A DNA stretch of 64,000 nucleotides from a bacterium (GTDB taxonomy: Bacteria > Pseudomonadota > Gammaproteobacteria > Burkholderiales > Burkholderiaceae_C), in contig JAVBXK010000011.1 in the NCBI GenBank assembly GCA_030824555.1, positions 62,001 through 126,000 of the forward strand, in the 5' to 3' direction. Position 1 is the first letter of the stretch. Every line of letters begins with the position of its first letter. Below are positions 32,167 through 41,303 of the stretch, piece by piece. The notes below the pieces were generated by a model. It did not search any database and was not told the DNA's origin. It saw only the letters and a program-made list of their open reading frames with translations. A program made the translations under genes and the position numbers.

Positions 32167-35165
32167 GTCCTGCAGGCAGTTGGCAAGCGCGGCGGCGCTG
32201 GGTGGGCGTGCTGTTGTCCGTGCTGGTGCTGATGGCGGCACTGATCTGGGTGTATCAACAGGCGGAAGCCGTGGTGCCCGCGCAGCACGAGCGGTATGTG
32301 CTGACCCTCAGCCGTCTGCAGGCACTCGATGCCAAAGCTGACAGCGAACTGCTGGCCTCGCGCATGGGGTTGGTCAACCACTACGACGGCCTCACGCAAT
32401 TGCAAGCCGACATGGCGCAGCAGGTTGATGTGCTGCTGACATTGCCCGGCTACCTGCCCGAGCCGGCACGTCAGCAACTGTCTTCACTGACGCGGGGGGT
32501 GCAGACCATCCTGGCCAGCAAAGCCGATCTGGTCGATGTGTTCAAGCGTCACAACGCCGTGCTGCGCAACTCGGAAGCGTATTTCCCGCGCGCCATGCAC
32601 GCTTTTTTGCACGGAAATGAATCGGGTGGACTGTCTGCAGCCGACCGAGAGCTGGCCGAGCGTTTCGGCCGGGCGGTGATGGTGTACGCACTCAAGCCGA
32701 GCGACGCCTACCGCCAGCACTTCGAGGCAGTGGCTGCCGAGTTGGCCAAGCGGCACCCGGCCGCGAAATCGACAAGCGGGTTGGGGCACCTGGCGCTGCA
32801 TGGCAAGCAGATTGTTCAGCGCATTGCGGCACTTGAAGACGTGCACAGGCAGTGGGGCGAGCTGGGCAGCGGGCCGCTGCTGGGGCAATTGAGTGTGGGG
32901 TATGCCCGTGCGCACACCTTGGCGGTGTCGCGGGCAACGGTGTACCGGCAAGGGCTGTACGCGCTGGCGCTGGTGTTGGCGGTGTACCTGGTGGGCATGT
33001 TCGTGGTGCTGGCGCGCGCGCGCCAGTCATTGGCCCATGCCCATGCCGAGACGGCAGCACGGCTGGCCGCACAGCTGGCGGCCGAAATGCAGCTCAAGCT
33101 GCATTCGACGGCGTTTCAGCATTCGCACGATGGCATCACGTTGACCGATGCCCAAGGCAACATCCTTGACGTGAACCCGGCGTTTTCACGCATCACGGGC
33201 TGGTCTCGCGGTGAGGTACTGGGCCGCAACCCGCGTGTGCTGCGGTCAGGGCGGCATGACAAGGCCTTTTACGAGGCGATGTGGAACAGCATCCAGTACA
33301 TCGGCACATGGACCGGGGAAATCTGGAACCGCAACAAGTACGGCGAGGTGTTCCCGGAGTTGCTGTCCATTTCAGCCGTGCGCGACGACGAGGGCGCCGT
33401 GACCAACTACGTGGCGGTGTTTTCGGACATCCGCAGGCTGAAGGCACAGGAAAACCAGCTGACCAAACTGGCCTACTACGACCCGCTGACCGAGCTGCCC
33501 AACCGCACCTTGCTGGCCGATCGGCTGGGGCGGGGTCTGCTCCAGGCTCGGCGCATGCACACCCTGCTGGCTGTCTGCTACCTGGACCTCGATGGTTTCA
33601 AACCCATCAATGACACCTGGGGCCATGATGCGGGCGACCGCGTGCTGGTTGACGTGGCACGCCGCCTCAAAAGTGCCCTGGACGTGGATGACACGGTTGC
33701 GCGCATCGGTGGCGACGAGTTCGTCATCCTCATGACCGGCCTGGGTGCCACGGAGGCATGCCTGCAAGGCTGTCAACGGGTGCTGGACGTGCTGCAGCAG
33801 CCGCTGATGGTTGGCACCGATGCCGTGCAGCTGACGGCCAGCATGGGTGTGGCCGTGTATCCCCAGGACGATGCCGACGCCGACACCTTGTTGCGCCATG
33901 CCGATCAGGCCATGTACGTGGCCAAGCAGGCGGGCAAGAACTGCTACCACCTGTTCGATGCCGAAATGGACCGCGATGCCCGCAGCCACATCGACCGGAT
34001 GGCCCGCGTCCGCGAGGCGCTGGTGGCCGACGAAATGCGCCTGTACTACCAGCCCAAGGTCAATTTGCGCACGGGGCAGGTGGCTGGCATGGAGGCGCTG
34101 GTGCGCTGGCAGCACCCGCAAACCGGGCTGGTGCCGCCAGCCGACTTTTTGCCACTGATCGAAGAAGACGACCTCATCTGCGAGCTGGGCGACTGGGTGA
34201 TCGAAACCGCGCTGGATCAGATGCAGTTCTGGCGCAGCCAAGGCCTGAACCTCCCCGTCAGCGTCAACGTCGCCGGGCGGCAGTTGCAGTCGCCCGACTT
34301 CGTGCAGAAGCTGACAGCGGCCATCAGCCGGCATCCGACGGTGCCAGCTGCCGATCTGCAACTTGAAATCCTGGAAACGACGGGTCTGGAAGACATCGTC
34401 AAGGTCAGCCGGGTGATCGCAGAGTGCCACCAGCTGGGTGTGACCGTTGCGCTGGACGATTTCGGCACGGGCTATTCGTCATTGACCTACCTGAAGCGAC
34501 TGCCCGTCGACACGGTCAAGATCGACCAGAGCTTTGTGCGCGACATGCTCAGCGACCCCGACAACCTGACCATCGTCCACAGCGTGACGAAGCTGGCGGG
34601 TTCGTTTGACCGCGAGCTGGTGGCCGAGGGGGTCGAATCCGTCGAGCACGGCCGCCTGCTGATGATGTTGGGTTGCCACGTGTTCCAGGGTTATGGCGTG
34701 GCACGGCCCATGCCTGCCGACCTGGTGCAAGGCTGGGTGCTCGGCTGGCGCATGCCGACCGAGTGGCAAGCCGCCGCGCGGCATGTGTGGACAGATGCCG
34801 TGTACCCCGTTTTGGTGGCCGAAATCCAGCACCGCAGCTGGGTGAACCAGCTGGTGCACGCTGTGGCCGAGGGCTGGGTGCCACCCCATGTGCACCTGGC
34901 AGATGCCCACGCCTGCACATTCGGGCACTGGTACGACGCTGCTGCGGCCACTGGTCAGGCCTGGACACAGTCTGACGCATTCAAAGGCATACGAGAACCC
35001 CACGAGCGGGTACACGCCGTTGCCCATGACCTCGATACCCTGTGGCGCGATGGCCTGCTGGCAGACGCACAGGCGTTGACGGGTGAACTGCTGCAGGCCC
35101 GTGACGGCGTGCTGGAGGCCATGTGTGCGCTGGAGTACTCGTTGGGGCAACCCCGAGCGGATTGA
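32163..35165 (+). CDS. membrane PAS-GGDEF-EAL protein with C-terminal CZB-like zinc-binding domain
   Basis: N-terminal helical sensor between TMs; PAS (GITLTDAQGNILDVNPAFSRITGWSRGEVLGRNPR); RIGGDEFVIL; MEALVRW/EAL; C-term HRSWVNQLVHA...HACTFGHWYDAAAATGQAW...PHERVHAVA fits CZB His/Cys ligands; ATGA overlap with the peroxidase gene. Confidence 0.9.
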   Translation: MSPAGSWQARRRWVGVLLSVLVLMAALIWVYQQAEAVVPAQHERYVLTLSRLQALDAKADSELLASRMGLVNHYDGLTQLQADMAQQVDVLLTLPGYLPEPARQQLSSLTRGVQTILASKADLVDVFKRHNAVLRNSEAYFPRAMHAFLHGNESGGLSAADRELAERFGRAVMVYALKPSDAYRQHFEAVAAELAKRHPAAKSTSGLGHLALHGKQIVQRIAALEDVHRQWGELGSGPLLGQLSVGYARAHTLAVSRATVYRQGLYALALVLAVYLVGMFVVLARARQSLAHAHAETAARLAAQLAAEMQLKLHSTAFQHSHDGITLTDAQGNILDVNPAFSRITGWSRGEVLGRNPRVLRSGRHDKAFYEAMWNSIQYIGTWTGEIWNRNKYGEVFPELLSISAVRDDEGAVTNYVAVFSDIRRLKAQENQLTKLAYYDPLTELPNRTLLADRLGRGLLQARRMHTLLAVCYLDLDGFKPINDTWGHDAGDRVLVDVARRLKSALDVDDTVARIGGDEFVILMTGLGATEACLQGCQRVLDVLQQPLMVGTDAVQLTASMGVAVYPQDDADADTLLRHADQAMYVAKQAGKNCYHLFDAEMDRDARSHIDRMARVREALVADEMRLYYQPKVNLRTGQVAGMEALVRWQHPQTGLVPPADFLPLIEEDDLICELGDWVIETALDQMQFWRSQGLNLPVSVNVAGRQLQSPDFVQKLTAAISRHPTVPAADLQLEILETTGLEDIVKVSRVIAECHQLGVTVALDDFGTGYSSLTYLKRLPVDTVKIDQSFVRDMLSDPDNLTIVHSVTKLAGSFDRELVAEGVESVEHGRLLMMLGCHVFQGYGVARPMPADLVQGWVLGWRMPTEWQAAARHVWTDAVYPVLVAEIQHRSWVNQLVHAVAEGWVPPHVHLADAHACTFGHWYDAAAATGQAWTQSDAFKGIREPHERVHAVAHDLDTLWRDGLLADAQALTGELLQARDGVLEAMCALEYSLGQPRAD

Positions 35166-35229
35166 GCCGAGCGCGCCGCCGGTCTGGCGCCGTTGCGGTT
35201 GACGTTGCCCGGTTGACCGGCCAGGTCGG

Positions 35230-36174
35230 TCAGGCAGGGGTCAGTTCAGGCGCGCGGTACAGCAGCACCTTCAGCGCGCGGTCGGGTGAGGCGTCGGCAA
35301 ACGCGGCCGGGTTGGCCAGCCGCTTCACAAAGACCAGTTCCGGGGCGGTGTCGGACACCAGGTTTTGCAGGAAGTCCACACCCAGCTCGGGCGCGTTCAG
35401 GCACAGCACTGCGTGGCCACCCGGTGCCAGCAGGTCCGGCAGGCGGCGCACCAGGCGGGCGTAGTCCTTGCTGGCCACGAAACTGCCCTTCTGGTAGCTG
35501 GGCGGGTCCATGATGACCAGTTCATAGGGGCCATGGCGGTTGATCTTGCCCCAGGTGCTGAAGATGTCGTGTGCCATGAAGCTGGCACCCGTGCTCAGGC
35601 CGTTGAACGCGTGGTTCTGCTGCCCGATGCCCATGGCCCCGTGGCTCATGTCCACGTTCAGCACCTGTCGTGCGCCACCTTGCAGCGCGGCGACCGAAAA
35701 GGCGCATGTGTAGGCAAACAGGTTCAGCACCTTCAGCCTGCGCTGGGTGGTGGCCAGGGCTTGCATGTGCTCGCGCACCCAGCGGCGGCCTTCGGCCATG
35801 TCCAGGAACAAACCGTGGTTTTGGCCTTTGAGCACGTGCACGGCGTAGCGCGCACCCTGCTCGGTCACGGTGTGCGGGGTGGGCACCTCGCCCGTCATCA
35901 GCCGGGTTTCGGTCTGGCCAGGGTGGCGGCACTGGTACACCCAGTTCAGTGTTTGGTCTGGGGCCAGTTGCGTCCAGCGCGCAGCCAACGCGCGGTGCAC
36001 GGTGTCCAGTTCAGCATCGGTGATGGGCAGAAAACTGGTCAGCACCCAGACGGGGGGGTAGGCATCCAGCGCCAGGTGTTCGCAACCCGGATGCAGCCCG
36101 CCCCGCCCGTGGAAAATCCGTTGGGCGTCGGTGGGCAGGGCTGCCTGGGCAATGGTGTCGAGCAGGGCTTGCAT
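35230..36174 (-). CDS. class I SAM-dependent (RlmI/RlmK-like) methyltransferase
   Basis: VLNLFAYTCAFSVAALQGGARQVLNVDMS; YELVIMDPPSYQKGSFVASKDY. Confidence 0.85.
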   Translation of the reverse strand: MQALLDTIAQAALPTDAQRIFHGRGGLHPGCEHLALDAYPPVWVLTSFLPITDAELDTVHRALAARWTQLAPDQTLNWVYQCRHPGQTETRLMTGEVPTPHTVTEQGARYAVHVLKGQNHGLFLDMAEGRRWVREHMQALATTQRRLKVLNLFAYTCAFSVAALQGGARQVLNVDMSHGAMGIGQQNHAFNGLSTGASFMAHDIFSTWGKINRHGPYELVIMDPPSYQKGSFVASKDYARLVRRLPDLLAPGGHAVLCLNAPELGVDFLQNLVSDTAPELVFVKRLANPAAFADASPDRALKVLLYRAPELTPA

Positions 36175-36234
36175 GGGGGTGCAGGGAACCGCGTCAGTGT
36201 GGGCGGTGCGCGGCAGTGGGTGCCGCGCAGCCTG

Positions 36235-37176
36235 TCATGCCAGTTGTCCCAGCAGCAAATACTCCATGAGAGCCTTTTGCGCATGCATGCGGTTCTCGGC
36301 CTCGTCCCACACCACGCTTTGGGGGCCGTCGATCACCTCGGCCGTCACCTCTTCACCCCGGTGGGCGGGCAGGCAGTGCATGAACAGGGCGTCGGGTTGG
36401 GCCACAGCCATCATCTCGGTGTTGACGCACCAGTCGGCAAACGCGGTGCGTCGCACTTCGTTTTCGGCCTCGTAGCCCATGCTGGTCCACACGTCGGTGG
36501 TGACCAGGTGGGCACCCCGGCAGGCATCCAGTGGGTTGTCAAAAACTTTGTAGCACGAAGTGCTTGATATACCTGCGGTAGAGGCACTTACTTCGTAACC
36601 TCTGGGTGTGCTGATGTGCACCGTAAAGCCCAGCAGCTCGGCGGCCTGCAACCACGTGTTGGCCATATTGTTGCCGTCGCCCACCCAGGCTACCACTTTG
36701 CCTTGGATGGCATCCAGCGGCGCACCGCTGGCGGCCGGGCGGTGCTCGACCAGCGTGAACAGGTCGGCCAGGATCTGGCACGGGTGAAACTCGTTGGTCA
36801 GCCCGTTGATGACGGGCACGCGTGAGTGGGCGGCAAAGCGCTCGATCTTGGTTTGCTCGTAGGTGCGGATCATCACCAGGTCGGTCATGCGGCTGATGAC
36901 TTTGGCGCTGTCTTCGATGGGCTCGGCCCGGCCCAGCTGACTGTCGCCGGTGGTCAGGTGCACCACGCTGCCCCCCAGCTGGTACATGCCCGCCTCGAAG
37001 CTCACGCGGGTGCGGGTGCTGGCTTTTTCAAAAATCATGGCCAGTGTGCGGTCGGCCAGCGTGTGGTGCTTTTCGTAGGCCTTGAACTTCTTTTTGATGA
37101 ACGCCGCCCGGCCCAGCAGGTAACCGTATTCGTCAGCCGTGCAGTCTTTGAATTGCAAATAGTGTTTCATGCGCAC
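36235..37176 (-). CDS. argF: ornithine carbamoyltransferase
   Basis: FEKASTRTRVSFEAGMYQLGG; MHCLPAHRGEEVTAEVIDGPQSVVWDEAENRMHAQKALM; start probably 37170. Confidence 0.96.
   Translation of the reverse strand: MRMKHYLQFKDCTADEYGYLLGRAAFIKKKFKAYEKHHTLADRTLAMIFEKASTRTRVSFEAGMYQLGGSVVHLTTGDSQLGRAEPIEDSAKVISRMTDLVMIRTYEQTKIERFAAHSRVPVINGLTNEFHPCQILADLFTLVEHRPAASGAPLDAIQGKVVAWVGDGNNMANTWLQAAELLGFTVHISTPRGYEVSASTAGISSTSCYKVFDNPLDACRGAHLVTTDVWTSMGYEAENEVRRTAFADWCVNTEMMAVAQPDALFMHCLPAHRGEEVTAEVIDGPQSVVWDEAENRMHAQKALMEYLLLGQLA
36550..36593 (+). repeat. RTAGC-N20-GCG element copy 6, inside argF (antisense)
   Basis: GTAGCACGAAGTGCTTGATATACCTGCGGTAGAGGCACTTACTT; encodes argF residues ...SASTAGISSTSCY... 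Confidence 0.65.
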
Positions 37177-37180
37177 CGCC

Positions 37181-38389
37181 TCAGGCCTGTTCGGACAGGA
37201 ATTGTTTGATCTGCGGCACCAGGATGGCGACGATTTCGTCCGCTTCTGACATGCTCAGGATCAGCGGGGGCACCAAACGCACCACGCTGTCGGCGGTCAC
37301 GCTGAGCATCAGGCCCGCATCGGCACAGCGTTGCAGCAGCGCGCCACAGGGGCGGTCGAGTTCCACACCCAGCATCAGGCCCTGGCCGCGCACGTCTTTC
37401 ACGCCTTGCACGCCCAGCAACTGGGTGACCAAGGCGGTTTTCAGGTGGTTGCCTACCTTCGCGGCGTGGGCCAGCAGGTCGGCCTCTTCCATGATGCGCA
37501 GGGTTTCTACCCCGGCGCGCATGGCCAGCGGGTTACCACCGAACGTGGTGCCGTGGTTGCCTGGCTGGAAGATGTTGGCGGCTTTGGGGCCTGCCACCAC
37601 CGCACCGATGGGCACGCCCGAGCCCAGGCCTTTGGCCAGGGGCATCACGTCAGGGACGATACCCGCCCACTGGTGGGCAAACCACTTGCCGGTGCGGCCG
37701 ATGCCGCACTGCACCTCGTCGATCATCAGCAGCCAATCGCGCTCGTCGCACAGGGCGCGCAGCTCGCGCATGAAGTCGACCGTCATGGGGTGGATGCCGC
37801 CTTCGCCTTGAATGGCTTCAAAAAACACGGCGGTGATGTTGGCGTTGCCTTCAGTCAGCTTGCGCACGGCCGCAATGTCGTTGCGGGGTACGCGCACAAA
37901 GCCTTCCACCAACGGGCCAAACCCGGCATGGATTTTGGGGTTGGCGGTGGCGCTCAGCGTGGCAATGCTGCGGCCGTGGAAGGCGCCTTCAAACACCACC
38001 ACTTCGGGCCGGTCAATGCCTTTGTCGTGGCCGAACTTGCGTGCCAGCTTCAGCGCGGCTTCGTTGGCTTCCAGCCCGGTGGAGCAGAAAAACACGTTGG
38101 TCATGCCAGACAGTTCCACCAGCTTGGCAGCCAGGGTTTCCTGCAAGGTCACGTGGTAGTAGTTGCTGCTGTGGATCAGCTTGGCTATCTGGTCTTGCAG
38201 GGCCGCCACCAGCTGCGGGTGGCCGTGGCCCAGTGTGTTGACGGCGATGCCGCCCAGGCCGTCCAGGTACTCTTTGCCATTCACGTCCCAGACTCGGCAG
38301 CCTCGGCCATGGGAGAGCGCCAGGGGCAGGCGCCCGTAGGTGTTCATCACATGGGGGGAGGCGGCGGCAATCGGGGTCGCTGCGGTCAT
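37181..38389 (-). CDS. argD: acetylornithine aminotransferase (class III aminotransferase)
   Basis: GLGGIAVNTLGHGHPQLVAAL; WLLMIDEVQCGIGRTGKWFAHQ; HGTTFGGNPLA. Confidence 0.94.
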   Translation of the reverse strand: MTAATPIAAASPHVMNTYGRLPLALSHGRGCRVWDVNGKEYLDGLGGIAVNTLGHGHPQLVAALQDQIAKLIHSSNYYHVTLQETLAAKLVELSGMTNVFFCSTGLEANEAALKLARKFGHDKGIDRPEVVVFEGAFHGRSIATLSATANPKIHAGFGPLVEGFVRVPRNDIAAVRKLTEGNANITAVFFEAIQGEGGIHPMTVDFMRELRALCDERDWLLMIDEVQCGIGRTGKWFAHQWAGIVPDVMPLAKGLGSGVPIGAVVAGPKAANIFQPGNHGTTFGGNPLAMRAGVETLRIMEEADLLAHAAKVGNHLKTALVTQLLGVQGVKDVRGQGLMLGVELDRPCGALLQRCADAGLMLSVTADSVVRLVPPLILSMSEADEIVAILVPQIKQFLSEQA

Positions 38390-38597
38390 GGCAAAACTCC
38401 AGTCAAGGTAAAAAACCAGTCAGTTGAAAAACTTTTGGGTCAGATCTGAATCCCACAAAGCACAACGGCCCAACGCAGGTTGAGCCGTTGAAACGTGATT
38501 TTAGGCTGATCGCTGTGACGGTTCACCACGAGGCGGTGCAGGCGCCGGATATGTGCGCGGTGCCCATGCTGTGGCATCCCGGCAGAGTGGGTTTAAG

Positions 38598-38609
38598 TCT
38601 TATATAAGA
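38598..38609. promoter_or_regulatory. second copy of palindrome TCTTATATAAGA
   Basis: Identical to 1783-1794; upstream of the DUF3579-like gene and divergent argD. Confidence 0.5.
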
Positions 38610-38689
38610 TAGAATACTTGTGCGGTGCAGCAGGCGGCGATCCTCCCTGTGGTACCTTCAACATCCTCGTTTTTCAGGGCCAATTACCC

Positions 38690-39025
38690 ATGGTCTCCAG
38701 CACGTCAAGACAGCTGTTCATTCAGGGGGTCACCAGCAGTGGCCGTACCTTCAGGCCCAGCGACTGGGCTGAACGTCTTGCCGGCGTGATGAGCCAGTTT
38801 CGCCCCGGTGGTGCGTCTGCGCAGGCCCACCGTGCAAGCTATTCGCCTTGGTGCGTGCCGTCCACGTTGGGTAACGTGAAGTGCGTCATCGTCCACCGCG
38901 ACATGGAAGACGAAGAGCCCATGGCGTGGGCGTTCTGCATGAACTTCGCCAAAGACAACGATCTGCAGGTGGTTGAAGCCTGCCTGTTGCCCGACCACCC
39001 TGACACGCCCCCGGCGGCACGCTGA
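38690..39025 (+). CDS. DUF3579-like small conserved protein
   Basis: FIQGVTSSGRTFRPSDWAERLAGVMSQF...VIVHRDMEDEEPMAWAFCMNFAKDNDLQV. Confidence 0.8.
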   Translation: MVSSTSRQLFIQGVTSSGRTFRPSDWAERLAGVMSQFRPGGASAQAHRASYSPWCVPSTLGNVKCVIVHRDMEDEEPMAWAFCMNFAKDNDLQVVEACLLPDHPDTPPAAR

Positions 39026-39203
39026 GGCGCAGGCCGCTGGCTGCGCCAGGCGGGGCCAAGCTGGCATTCACCCCACTCGCGCCCCACATCCGACAGGACG
39101 CAGCCCGCCTGTTGAACCTGTCTCTGCTTCGCGCTTCGGTGCCACACCCGTCGGTGCCTCACGTGTGCCAGTCTCACCCGTCTTTTTCACCCGGACATGA
39201 AAA

Positions 39204-39243
39204 AACCGCCTGGTTTGCACCAAGGCGGTCGTTCATTTTTTTT
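39204..39243. terminator. Probable (bidirectional) Rho-independent terminator
   Basis: AAAAAACCGCCTGGTTTGCACCAAGGCGGTCGTTCATTTTTTTT. Confidence 0.7.
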
Positions 39244-39334
39244 GCTGGCAGCGCACCGTTTCAAACGGCGAAGGGGGTTTCAAGCCCCTTCGGGCTGTTT
39301 TGGCCCCTGCGAACAGGTGCCGGGTTTGGCCTGA

Positions 39335-39640
39335 TCAGGCAGCGGCTGCGGCCACGGCCATGGCCTTGACCTGAGCGCTCAGGCGGCTCTTGTCGCGAGC
39401 GGCCTTGTTCTTGTGGAAGATGCCCTTGTCGGCAACGGTGTCCACCACGGTTTGCATTTTTGCAAAGGCTTCGGTGGCTTTGGATTTGTCACCCGTCAGG
39501 ATCGCTTTTTCAACGTTCTTGACGAATGTGCGGTATTTGGAGCGCAGCGATGTGTTGGCTGCATTCAGTTTGACGTCCTGGCGGGCGCGTTTGCGGCCGG
39601 ATGCCAGGCGGGGGTTCTTTTTCTTGGGCTTGGTTGCCAT
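39335..39640 (-). CDS. rpsT: 30S ribosomal protein S20
   Basis: Basic 101-aa protein; [35 protein letters not shown]. Confidence 0.97.
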   Translation of the reverse strand: MATKPKKKNPRLASGRKRARQDVKLNAANTSLRSKYRTFVKNVEKAILTGDKSKATEAFAKMQTVVDTVADKGIFHKNKAARDKSRLSAQVKAMAVAAAAA

Positions 39641-39726
39641 GATGAATTGTCCTTAAATGGTTTGGGGATGTTGCCAGCAAAGCCCGCGATTGTAACCCGC
39701 CTGCCAACCTACCGTACACTGGCCGC

Positions 39727-41298
39727 GTGAACCTGTTCAAAGCCGCTTCCGTCATTTCCCTGTTCACCCTGGCGTCACGTGTCACGGGTCTGGTGCGCCA
39801 GTTGCTGATGGCCGCGATGTTCGGCGCCTCGCCCATCACCGATGCGTTCAACGTCGCCTTTCGCATTCCCAACATGCTGCGGCGGCTGTTTGCCGAAGGG
39901 GCTTTCAGCCAGGCGTTTGTGCCCGTGCTGGCCGCCATGAAAGAAAAAGAAGGCGAGGCCGCCACCAAGGTGCTGATCGATCAGATTGCCACCGTGCTGG
40001 CCTGGGCGCTGACCGCCACTTGCGTGCTGGGTGTGCTGGGCGCACCCTGGATCGTGTGGGCCATGGCCAGCGGGCTGAAACAAAGCCCCGATGGTTTCGA
40101 CGCTGCGGTGCTGATGACCCGCTGGATGTTCCCCTACATCGTGTTCATGTCGATGGTGGCACTGTCTGCGGGCATATTGAATACGTGGAAGCGTTTTGCC
40201 GTACCCGCCGCCACGCCCGTGCTGCTGAACATCAGCATGATCACCGCTGCCTGGCTGGGTGCGCCGTGGTTTGCGCGCATGGGGGTGGAGCCCATTTACG
40301 CCATGGCTGCTGGCGTGATGGTGGGTGGCATGCTGCAACTGGGTGTGCAGGTGCCCGCCTTGCGCAAGCTGGGGTTGCTGCCGCGCATCGGGTGGCGCTG
40401 GTCCGCCGTCAAGGCAGCCTGGGCGCATCCCGGTACCCGGCAGGTCACGCGTTTGATGCTGCCCGCGCTGCTGGGTGTGAGCGTGGCACAGGTGTCGCTG
40501 CTCATCAACACGCAAATTGCCTCGCACCTCACGCCGGGCAGTGTCAGCTGGCTGTCGTATGCCGATTTGCTGATGGAATTCCCCACCGCCATGCTGGGCG
40601 TGGCCCTGGGTGCCGTGCTGCTGCCCCAGTTGGCAGGCGCGCGTGGCGTGAACGACACCGACCGTTACAGCAACCTGCTGGACTGGGGCTTGCGCCTGGT
40701 GTTGCTGCTGGCCGTGCCGTGCGCTGTGGGCTTGCTGACGTTTGCCAAACCGCTGGTGGCCACGCTGTACCACTACGGTGCCTTCACTGGCCAGGACGTG
40801 CAGCAAACCTCGGTGGCGCTGGCCGGTTACGGCGTGGGTTTGCTGGGGCTGGTGGCCATCAAGGTGCTGGCACCGGGTTTTTATGCCAGCCAGAACATCA
40901 AGACACCCGTGATGATTGCCGTGGTGGTGCTGGTGCTGACGCAACTCATGAACCTGGTGTTCGTGCCCATGCTGGCCCATGCCGGGCTGGCGCTGTCCAT
41001 CGGCGTGGGGGCCATGATCAATGCGGGCTGGTTGCTGGTGGGGCTGATCCGCCGGGGCATGTACAAGCCCTTGCCGGGCTGGTGGATGTTCACATTGCAG
41101 GTGGTGGCCGCCAGTGCCTTGCTGGCCATCTTCCTGATCTGGGCCGCCAACCGCATGGACTGGGTGGCCATGGCCGACGAAAAATTGATGCGAATAGGTG
41201 CCTTGTCGCTTGTTATGATTGGTTCGGCAGCTATTTATTTTGCTGCGCTGGCCGCCAGTGGCGTGCCGTTGCGCAGTTTTGCTCGAAGAGCGGGGTGA
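39727..41298 (+). CDS. murJ: lipid II flippase (MATE-like/MviN)
   Basis: NLFKAASVISLFTLASRVTGLVRQLLMAAMFGASPITDAFNVAFRIPNMLRRLFAEGAFSQAFVPVL; GTG start. Confidence 0.97.
   Translation: MNLFKAASVISLFTLASRVTGLVRQLLMAAMFGASPITDAFNVAFRIPNMLRRLFAEGAFSQAFVPVLAAMKEKEGEAATKVLIDQIATVLAWALTATCVLGVLGAPWIVWAMASGLKQSPDGFDAAVLMTRWMFPYIVFMSMVALSAGILNTWKRFAVPAATPVLLNISMITAAWLGAPWFARMGVEPIYAMAAGVMVGGMLQLGVQVPALRKLGLLPRIGWRWSAVKAAWAHPGTRQVTRLMLPALLGVSVAQVSLLINTQIASHLTPGSVSWLSYADLLMEFPTAMLGVALGAVLLPQLAGARGVNDTDRYSNLLDWGLRLVLLLAVPCAVGLLTFAKPLVATLYHYGAFTGQDVQQTSVALAGYGVGLLGLVAIKVLAPGFYASQNIKTPVMIAVVVLVLTQLMNLVFVPMLAHAGLALSIGVGAMINAGWLLVGLIRRGMYKPLPGWWMFTLQVVAASALLAIFLIWAANRMDWVAMADEKLMRIGALSLVMIGSAAIYFAALAASGVPLRSFARRAG
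41192..41234 (-). repeat. RTAGC-N20-GCG element copy 7, inside the murJ 3' end
   Basis: Complement reads ATAGCTGCCGAACCAATCATAACAAGCGACAAGGCACCTATTC. Confidence 0.5.
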
Positions 41299-41303
41299 CA
41301 CAC

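Noticed and set aside
39775-41301. 508-aa minus-strand ORF opposite murJ
   Set aside because: Shadow ORF rich in Q/H/G; murJ is unambiguous.
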